Below are positions 5,509 through 10,811 of a DNA stretch of 10,811 nucleotides, one piece after another. The first letter of the stretch is position 1. Each line of letters begins with the position of its first letter. This DNA is from Bdellovibrio sp. (GTDB lineage Bacteria; Bdellovibrionota; Bdellovibrionia; Bdellovibrionales; Bdellovibrionaceae). The stretch spans positions 1 to 10,811 of the forward strand of contig JAHRXB010000033.1 of the NCBI GenBank assembly GCA_019104905.1. Reading direction: 5' to 3'. The notes under the pieces were generated by a model that had not been told where the DNA came from, did not search any database, and saw only the letters and a list, made by a program, of their open reading frames with translations. A program made the translations under genes and the position numbers.

Positions 5509-7470
5509 ATGGCGTTCACAAAGACATTCCTTAAGCTCACCCTGATCACAGGGGTTGCCGTTGGCTTCGCCACCTCTACAGCCCATGCAGACTTTGATTT
5601 CCTTGAACCCGCTGCCATCGCCGAAAGGGTCAAAAAAGAGGTCGCAAAACAATCCATCGGGGCCAACCTCAACTTGGTTAATGCCGAGATCTTCGAAGGG
5701 ATTTCAGCTTCACTCAAATATCGAATTCAATCTGAACCCTCTTATGTCGATGGTTACTACACTCGACTGGATCGTTATACTCTTGGGGTCAATATCAATC
5801 CTGGCGATCTTATTGAGGACCTCGACACTCCTATTGGCTTTAGCATCAACAAAGGGGTTGAGATCGTCTTTGCTCGTCAATTCAAATCTCAAACAGAGTC
5901 CCTTACGGCAATTCCCTACTCTGTGCAGAATCTACCTCTCACAGCTCACCGTGCCCTGACCCGTTTGAATGTTGGCGATTTCGTCGCCATGCAGGGCCGC
6001 CTGAACTTGGCCGTCTCCTTAGGAGCCAGTTCCCCCCTTTCACCCCTCGCCAGCGTAAGCGGCTCTACCCACGCCTATATTTCGGGTGAGTTCATGATTC
6101 ACCTCTTCCGTATGCCTGACAATAGAATGCGCGTGAAGTTGATTGGCATCAGAGGCCGAGGACAAGGAGTCGGTGCTCAAGTGAGTTTCGGCCAAGACTT
6201 TAAAGTGATCGGCTTTAGTTTTGTTGATAACAAAATTAAGAAATTTGTGAACCTCACGCCGTTGGCTTTGAGTCTTAATGAAAGCAACAGCGATCTCTTT
6301 ATGCTGGACTATGTGTTTGATCTGAATAACGCTCAAGCGATCGCCGCCTACGATCAGCTCCTTGTTAAGAAGACTCGCTTTAAAGATCTCAACATAATCA
6401 GCCCCTTCGAGTCTCGCGACGAAATGAGAGACAAGTTGCTCACCGACATCTCCGAGGTTGAAAAGATCTCTTACGAGGATCGAGGCTTAACTCCTCAGGA
6501 GCGCCGTATTGACCGCGTCTTCAAAGGTTCAAACTCCTCCCATGGAAAATCTGGATCTTTCAAGATCGGCCTGAATCTGCTTCGACTGGAAACCGGCTCA
6601 GCCTATGCGCAAAACAAGATTGCCCACGTGGATCGCGAGGAAAACGACAAAAAATATCTTCTCGATACGTTCTCCACTTCGAAAAATGTGAAACTTATTT
6701 TCGGACTCTTCGGGGATACGACGACGATCAGCACCAACATGCTTTTTTCAGCAGACGATCAATGGAGACCTGAAAGGTTTATTGCCCTTAGTTTGGCCCG
6801 AGATATTAAGATGAAAGACGTCTCGGCTCGCGACTATCGCAAGGTGCAAGAGCATGTTCGCAAGATCATCCCCGCCAAAGAATACGCAAAAATTGATTGG
6901 AAAAAGTGGGATTTCTCAAAAGGCAGTCGCGTGAATGGCGCCTTCCGAAACCAGCTCTTCTTTCATCCCAAAGCCATCAACCTGATGCCGTTCTTAAGCA
7001 AACAAAAGGCGTATGATCTTTACTCTGCCTTTATCCTTAAGATGGGACGTCCGCAAACCCCACCACAACAGGTCGGTTATGATCCAGAAGGACAAAATTA
7101 CCGTCACTGGATAGATCAGTATGAGTCCGACTTGAACTATATCGCCGCCAATTTGTCTGTGGCCTTTAACCCCAACTACACGGCTTCACAGCGCTATGAA
7201 GCCTTTAAACTGCTCAAAGACTTCACCTTGTGGCAAGAAACTGCGGCGGGATTTCTGATCTATCTTCTGCCTCCCGAACAACTGGGCGAGCTGATGTCTT
7301 ACGAAATGACGTTCTCGGCCAAAGGAGTCGATACGATCTCATTGAAATTTGGAAACTTCGCGCAAGAAGAGCTCTATAACTCTTTGATGTACATCCAAAA
7401 CGTGATCAACAACCGCTCTTTCGATCTGCGTCTTTACACAGATGAAAAAGGTGAATTCAAAGTGAAGTAG
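5509..7470 (+). CDS. Large exported protein of unknown function
   Basis: I do not recognise this 653-residue protein. The ATG at 5509 is chosen over the earlier in-frame TTG (5473) and ATG (5482) because TGGAGG lies 7 nt upstream and a clean signal peptide begins there: a basic start, the hydrophobic core LKLTLITGVAVGFA, and a likely cut at AHA-DFD after residue 27. There are no further membrane helices, so it is probably periplasmic, outer-membrane associated or secreted. Residues 50-270 alternate hydrophobic and polar residues, suggesting beta structure, with Gly-rich turns (RGRGQGVGAQVSFGQ, residues 215-229). Residues 275-345 are charged and helical; 440-580 are rich in aromatic and basic residues (DWKKWDF, HWIDQYESDLNY). 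The whole protein has no cysteine. It is flanked by a terminator upstream and a hairpin at its stop codon, so it probably forms its own unit. Confidence 0.9.
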   Translation: MAFTKTFLKLTLITGVAVGFATSTAHADFDFLEPAAIAERVKKEVAKQSIGANLNLVNAEIFEGISASLKYRIQSEPSYVDGYYTRLDRYTLGVNINPGDLIEDLDTPIGFSINKGVEIVFARQFKSQTESLTAIPYSVQNLPLTAHRALTRLNVGDFVAMQGRLNLAVSLGASSPLSPLASVSGSTHAYISGEFMIHLFRMPDNRMRVKLIGIRGRGQGVGAQVSFGQDFKVIGFSFVDNKIKKFVNLTPLALSLNESNSDLFMLDYVFDLNNAQAIAAYDQLLVKKTRFKDLNIISPFESRDEMRDKLLTDISEVEKISYEDRGLTPQERRIDRVFKGSNSSHGKSGSFKIGLNLLRLETGSAYAQNKIAHVDREENDKKYLLDTFSTSKNVKLIFGLFGDTTTISTNMLFSADDQWRPERFIALSLARDIKMKDVSARDYRKVQEHVRKIIPAKEYAKIDWKKWDFSKGSRVNGAFRNQLFFHPKAINLMPFLSKQKAYDLYSAFILKMGRPQTPPQQVGYDPEGQNYRHWIDQYESDLNYIAANLSVAFNPNYTASQRYEAFKLLKDFTLWQETAAGFLIYLLPPEQLGELMSYEMTFSAKGVDTISLKFGNFAQEELYNSLMYIQNVINNRSFDLRLYTDEKGEFKVK

Positions 7471-7488
7471 AGCCCCTTTGCGGGCTCT
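7469..7488 (+). other. Hairpin at the stop codon of the 653-residue protein gene
   Basis: AGAGCCC (7469-7475) and GGGCTCT (7482-7488) form a 7-bp GC-rich stem with a 6-nt loop, beginning inside the TAG stop codon. No T-run follows, so it is at best a weak terminator or an RNA-stabilising 3' end. A second, looser inverted repeat, AACAGG/CCTGTT (7501-7506 and 7523-7528), follows before the next gene. Confidence 0.4.
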
Positions 7489-7573
7489 GTCTGGAAGTTC
7501 AACAGGGAGGCTTTTCTAAAAACCTGTTAATTTGACTTTCAGACAGCCTTCCTTTTGCATCAAGCAGGTGAGG

Positions 7574-8038
7574 ATGAAGACACGTATGCACAAGTTCATG
7601 TTTATTTTTACAGTTCTCTTTTCAATGACTGCTTTGGCCGCCCCTCCCCAGGATCTTTGCCAGGTCTCTCATAAATCGTCATTGTTGGCGAGAGACCAAA
7701 GAGACGAAGCCAGAATGAATTGCCTCAAACAAAAGAAGGCCCAAATCTCTGTTCCGCAATGTCTTAAAATTGCAAAATCCATGGAGTATTCCACCAACGC
7801 TGAGGATGCACGCCTTCTCTGCTTATATGAGCTCGGTCAGCAGCCCACCTTGAAAGAGTGCTTTGCCATTTCCAAGAGCATGGAATACGCCGACTCCGGC
7901 GACGAAGTTCGTTGGGAGTGCTTACGTCGGTTTAATAAGTCGATCACACTCAAACAATGTGAACGGATCACTAAAGACATGAGCTATCCCGCCAACACCC
8001 AACGGGCTGAGATCTACTGCGCCCAAGAACTCCAATAA
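7574..8038 (+). CDS. Exported protein of four cysteine-paired tandem repeats, unknown function
   Basis: A 154-residue protein starting at the ATG at 7574, which is preceded by AGGTGA (7566-7571), a good match to the 3' end of 16S rRNA. ATG 7586 is a possible alternative. A signal peptide (HKFMFIFTVLFSMTALAA) is cut near residue 23. The mature part is four units of 33-34 residues beginning at Cys29, Cys63, Cys96 and Cys129. Each has a second cysteine 20-21 residues later (50, 83, 116 and 149). The core pattern is C-x-x-I-A/S/T-K-S/D-M-x-Y, then acidic residues, R, and C. Eight evenly spaced cysteines in an exported protein suggest one disulphide per unit or a metal site; the units look helical. 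I know no named family for it. TTGACT at 7532-7537 could be a -35 box, but the -10 is poor. Confidence 0.85.
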   Translation: MKTRMHKFMFIFTVLFSMTALAAPPQDLCQVSHKSSLLARDQRDEARMNCLKQKKAQISVPQCLKIAKSMEYSTNAEDARLLCLYELGQQPTLKECFAISKSMEYADSGDEVRWECLRRFNKSITLKQCERITKDMSYPANTQRAEIYCAQELQ

Positions 8039-8066
8039 CACTATTCGAGGAACACCTCGCGTCCTG

Positions 8067-8086
8067 AACATTACGAAACATTACAA
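8067..8086 (+). repeat. Tandem 10-bp direct repeat upstream of the TetR-type gene
   Basis: AACATTACGA (8067-8076) is followed at once by AACATTACAA (8077-8086), identical in nine of ten positions and spaced one helical turn apart. It lies upstream of the candidate -35 box at 8105, where an activator or repressor might bind. A small hairpin, CGAGG/CCTCG (8046-8059, AACA loop), sits between it and the previous stop codon. No role is established. Confidence 0.4.
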
Positions 8087-8104
8087 CTTTGCAAAAAACC
8101 AGAC

Positions 8105-8133
8105 TTGCCCCTGAGGCCAAGGACGCATATTCT
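8105..8133 (+). promoter_or_regulatory. Candidate sigma-70 promoter of the TetR-type gene
   Basis: TTGCCC (8105-8110) and TATTCT (8128-8133) are separated by 17 bp, each matching four of six consensus bases. Transcription would start near 8140, giving a leader of about 37 nt to the ATG at 8177. The match is by eye. Confidence 0.4.
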
Positions 8134-8176
8134 GTCCGCACGACTTGTAATCCGAAGAAAGGTCTTAATACCAATC

Positions 8177-8857
8177 ATGACACAGTCTATGGAAGAAAAA
8201 GCCAAAAAAACGAAAATTATCGTTAAAGCCCCAACACAGGAACGCTCTCGTCAAACTGTGGCGACCATCTTAGACGCTTGCTCACGCTTGCTGATCTCTG
8301 AAGGATTTTACGCCATCACCACCGATAAAATTGCCAAAGAAGCGGGCGTGAGTATCGGTTCTCTTTATCAGTTCTTCGGGAATAAAGAATCCGTTGTCCA
8401 AGCCGTAGTTAAAAACCTCATTGAGGAAGATAAGCGCATGCTCAGTGAAAAAATGCGCCCCATTTCTCCCCTTCCCCCTGAGCAAAGAATGAAAGCCATG
8501 ATTGAGCTGGCCATCGAAACTGTCCGTCGGAATTCAGCTTTGCGTTCAAAGCTTACGACCATTCAGTATTACGTGGCGGAAGCTTCTTACATTTCAGAAT
8601 CTCTTCGCTTCTTCCAAGACGTGGTCCGCTACAATCTTCCACAAATCCCAGGACGCGATATGGACAAGGTTTCTTATATGGTGGTCAATACATTTATCGG
8701 TTTGGTAAACACCATGCTGATCGATAAACCCGATGCAATCCACGACCCTGCGATTGTCCGTGAAATGCACCAACTGTTCTTCAAGTTTTTAGATCTCGAC
8801 AGCTCCACGGTGGAAGGCGCAACCGCCCCCTCCCGTAGCAAAGGTGACTTCATCTAA
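8177..8857 (+). CDS. TetR/AcrR-family transcriptional regulator
   Basis: A 226-residue regulator from the ATG at 8177. Residues about 22-75 are the TetR DNA-binding domain: an RSRQTVATILDACSRLLISE helix, then IAKEAGVSIGSLYQFFGNKE, the helix-turn-helix with the family's Y-x-x-F-x-N-K-E ending. Residues 80-210 are the helical ligand-binding and dimerisation domain; the ligand cannot be read from sequence. The start is uncertain: AAAGG at 8158-8162 is 14 nt from this ATG, an ATG at 8189 is possible, and an in-frame TTG at 8105 would add 24 residues that do not resemble the family. A basic N-terminal tail precedes the domain. The gene faces the mltD-like gene and has no divergent partner, so its target is not obvious. 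The tandem 10-bp repeat upstream may be its operator. Confidence 0.93.
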   Translation: MTQSMEEKAKKTKIIVKAPTQERSRQTVATILDACSRLLISEGFYAITTDKIAKEAGVSIGSLYQFFGNKESVVQAVVKNLIEEDKRMLSEKMRPISPLPPEQRMKAMIELAIETVRRNSALRSKLTTIQYYVAEASYISESLRFFQDVVRYNLPQIPGRDMDKVSYMVVNTFIGLVNTMLIDKPDAIHDPAIVREMHQLFFKFLDLDSSTVEGATAPSRSKGDFI

Positions 8858-8874
8858 ACCTAAAAAAATAGAAT

Positions 8875-8908
8875 AAAAAAGGGAGCTTCTTCTTCAGCTC
8901 CCTTTCTT
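8875..8908. terminator. Bidirectional intrinsic terminator between convergent genes
   Basis: AAAGGGAGCT (8878-8887) and AGCTCCCTTT (8896-8905) form a 10-bp stem with an 8-nt loop. An A-run precedes it (8875-8880) and a T-rich run follows on the plus strand, so it can stop transcription both from the TetR-type gene and from the mltD-like gene, whose stop codon is at 8911-8909. Confidence 0.9.
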
Positions 8909-10102
8909 TTATCTTCCTTTTTTATCTTCCATGGCCACCGTTCGATCTTTCCGGGCCAGCGATATCAACGCCACATTGTATTTGTCTTTAGGCACGGCAA
9001 TAATCGTTTTTGCCGGAATCAAATGGCCTTGACGGGCTTTTAGAGTCAGATGTGGGTTAAAAATCTGAGCTTTACGGTCATCTCCATCAAACCAGCTTAC
9101 GATATCTTTGTATTTGATCGCGACCGGCAATTTCAAATCTTGAGAGTTCAAAGGTTTTGACCACACCACAGATTCAAAATATTTACCGGCGTTCCTTTCA
9201 ACCTCGATGGCTGCTAAGAAACTGGCATAAAAGTTTCTCGAAGCAAAACCAAAACTTTTGCGAGAGCGCACATTTTGGATCAATTCACCCAGCTCCCTAG
9301 TTTCATAGTCACGGGTCATTTTCAAAACTCCCGTGGGGCCATGATTGTATCCTGTGACCGCCAAAGGCCAGGATTCCAACATTGAATAGTTGTTACGCAA
9401 AAGACGAGCGGCTAACTTTGTCGCCTCGATAGGATGGTTCCGTTTATCTACGACTGGAGAAATCATCTTATAAGGACGAGCCGTATAAGGCATGATTTGC
9501 CAAATTCCACTCGCCCCTACTTTTGAACGAGCCATGATGTTGAATGAACTTTCCACAAACGCCAAGCGAGTCAACTCAATCGGAAGATTCGCCTCGCGGA
9601 AAATCTTCTCCATATCCTCAAGGTAACGACCCGAATAGAAAATCGCGTCTTGCATCTTGTCTTTTTGACCTAACTGAAAACGCAGACGTTCTTTTTCTTC
9701 GGGAGTCGAAAGCTTTTCGGCTATCGTCTTTTTGACCTCATCAATTTTTTTCTGCTTTTCACGCTCTGTTTTTAGACCTTTGAGATCAACGACCTCATAG
9801 ACCACTTCCACTTTTTCAGAATCGTGAATGACACCTTCTTCAGAGCTGTATTTTGTATAGATATCCACCCAAAATTGAACCTGCTTTTCCATTCCCTTAG
9901 GAATAGCAAAAGCACTTCCAGAGGAATATCCCAAGGCGGAAGACTGTTCTGAAAATGCAGGCGCTCTCCACGGACGGACTTCTTCAGGACTGCGCCCCAA
10001 AATTTGAGGAACGACCTTAGCGGCAATATCGTCTTGCGCCAACCCGACCGTCGGAACTCCTAAGAGGACTGTGTATAATATTGAGACACTCAGCTTCTTC
10101 AT
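8909..10102 (-). CDS. MltD-like membrane/periplasmic lytic transglycosylase
   Basis: A 397-residue exported enzyme that cleaves the MurNAc-GlcNAc bond of peptidoglycan to give 1,6-anhydro ends. A signal peptide covers residues 1-22 (LSVSILYTVLLGVPTVGLA). Residues 35-155 are an extra charged, partly helical region. The SLT (glycoside hydrolase 23) domain spans about 158-300, with catalytic Glu184 in AFVESSFN, then SKVGASGIWQIMPYTAR (193-209) and the GYNHGPTGV motif (251-259). Residues 324-375 resemble the strand-rich segment after the SLT domain in MltD, but no clear LysM repeats follow; E. coli MltD is longer (about 450 residues) and has them. AGGAAGGTGG lies about 8 nt upstream of the ATG. 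It starts 31 bp after the dacB-like gene, so the two probably form an operon for wall remodelling. Confidence 0.93.
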   Translation of the reverse strand: MKKLSVSILYTVLLGVPTVGLAQDDIAAKVVPQILGRSPEEVRPWRAPAFSEQSSALGYSSGSAFAIPKGMEKQVQFWVDIYTKYSSEEGVIHDSEKVEVVYEVVDLKGLKTEREKQKKIDEVKKTIAEKLSTPEEKERLRFQLGQKDKMQDAIFYSGRYLEDMEKIFREANLPIELTRLAFVESSFNIMARSKVGASGIWQIMPYTARPYKMISPVVDKRNHPIEATKLAARLLRNNYSMLESWPLAVTGYNHGPTGVLKMTRDYETRELGELIQNVRSRKSFGFASRNFYASFLAAIEVERNAGKYFESVVWSKPLNSQDLKLPVAIKYKDIVSWFDGDDRKAQIFNPHLTLKARQGHLIPAKTIIAVPKDKYNVALISLARKDRTVAMEDKKGR

Positions 10103-10133
10103 CGAACGTCCACCTTCCTGGTTCTCATTCGGC

Positions 10134-10811
10134 TTATTTTACAAGATAGATAAGCAAATTATCAAAAAACGCGCGAATCTTCGTTTCATCTGTAGACCCG
10201 TTGTAAACAAATGAAAATGTGATCACGTGTCCATCTTCCACTCCGGCATATCCAGCCAATGAAACAACATTGGTTAAAAATCCCGTTTTTGCACGCACCC
10301 AGCGCTCCGCAGAGGAGTTCTTCATGCGTTTTTTCAGAGTGCCATCAACACCTGCAATCGGCAAGGACGTGAGAAACTCGGGCTGGACTCGGAAATCGTT
10401 TCTTAAATGCTGCAGGACCTTCCACATCGCAAAAGAAGACATCTTGTTTTCGCGCGTCAAACCTGAGGGAGATTCCAATCGATACTGATCCTCAGGCACA
10501 CCTAAACTTTGCATGTGTTCATTGATGACTTTCACGCCATCACTCAAGCTGGCGCCCTTGGGCTTCTTCGCGAGTCCTAAATTTTTCGTCAGCATCTCGG
10601 CCACATAGTTGTTGGAGAACTTATTCATATCCGCAACCACTTGTTCAATGGCTTTGCTTTCCGACTCGGCCAACACCTCCGCCTTCTCAGGTGTGACACC
10701 GTTTTTGACCGAGCCGGTGAGTTGAATTCCTCTTTGCGCCAAAAAAGCCTTCAAATTGTAACCTGCCCAAAGGTCCGGCTGCGTGATGTTCTTAAAAACA
10801 ACAACCTCTTT
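10134..10811 (-). CDS. dacB: D-alanyl-D-alanine carboxypeptidase/endopeptidase, PBP4 (S13) type, C-terminal part
   Basis: The reading frame is open to the right edge, so the gene begins outside; 225 residues are visible. A TTG at 10754 is internal, since the 19 codons before it are in frame and fit the family. PBP4-type enzymes trim or cut peptide cross-links of peptidoglycan in the periplasm. Visible active-site motifs are Ser-Asn-Asn (FSNNYVAEML, about 10616-10608), the SxN element, and Lys-Thr-Gly in RAKTGFL (about 10289-10281). LPIAGVDGTL and SPSGLTRENKMS are typical of the family. The SxxK nucleophile motif must lie off the edge, so catalytic competence cannot be checked here. It precedes the mltD-like gene by 31 bp on the same strand. 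Predators of the Bdellovibrio group carry several such enzymes, some used to round up prey; which type this is cannot be told. Confidence 0.92.
   Translation of the reverse strand, partial: KEVVVFKNITQPDLWAGYNLKAFLAQRGIQLTGSVKNGVTPEKAEVLAESESKAIEQVVADMNKFSNNYVAEMLTKNLGLAKKPKGASLSDGVKVINEHMQSLGVPEDQYRLESPSGLTRENKMSSFAMWKVLQHLRNDFRVQPEFLTSLPIAGVDGTLKKRMKNSSAERWVRAKTGFLTNVVSLAGYAGVEDGHVITFSFVYNGSTDETKIRAFFDNLLIYLVK

Noticed and set aside
7501..7528. AACAGG/CCTGTT inverted repeat as a terminator
   Set aside because: The 16-nt loop, weak stem and absence of a clean T-run make it unconvincing.
10134..10754. A complete 206-residue gene starting at TTG 10754
   Set aside because: The frame continues open to the window edge with family-like sequence (QPDLWAGYN), so the TTG is internal and the gene is truncated by the window.

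Overview
The window looks like chromosomal DNA of a Gram-negative bacterium, most likely a predatory bacterium of the Bdellovibrio group. That assignment is an inference. It rests on the moderate GC content (close to 50 percent by eye), the run of exported hydrolases and unknown exported proteins, and a PBP4-type DD-peptidase next to a lytic transglycosylase. No single gene is diagnostic. There is no tRNA, rRNA, insertion sequence, phage gene or CRISPR array.

Layout. At the left edge is the N-terminal part of a small DoxX-type membrane protein (minus strand), divergent from a LysR-type regulator (plus strand). The shared 114-bp spacer is AT-rich, with direct repeats and a perfect 16-bp palindrome. 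Next comes thyA overlapping folA by 4 bp: thymidylate synthase makes dTMP and dihydrofolate, and dihydrofolate reductase recycles the folate. A small PilZ-domain gene follows, then murB (peptidoglycan precursor synthesis) 16 bp further on. A secreted zinc carboxypeptidase of family M14 follows and ends at a strong intrinsic terminator. Then come a 653-residue cysteine-free exported protein that I do not recognise and a 154-residue exported protein built from four cysteine-paired repeats, also unrecognised. A TetR-type regulator is convergent with a minus-strand pair, dacB-like then mltD-like, that remodels peptidoglycan. A bidirectional terminator separates the converging genes.

Themes. Much of the window concerns the cell envelope: MurB makes wall precursor, the PBP4-like peptidase and the MltD-like transglycosylase cut wall, and the carboxypeptidase and two unknown proteins carry signal peptides. 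Three genes have hairpins next to the ribosome binding site. In thyA and the PilZ gene the Shine-Dalgarno sequence lies inside the stem, and at thyA a second, mutually exclusive stem could release it. These possible translational switches and the four-repeat cysteine protein are the least ordinary things here. I saw no convincing multi-gene novel system.
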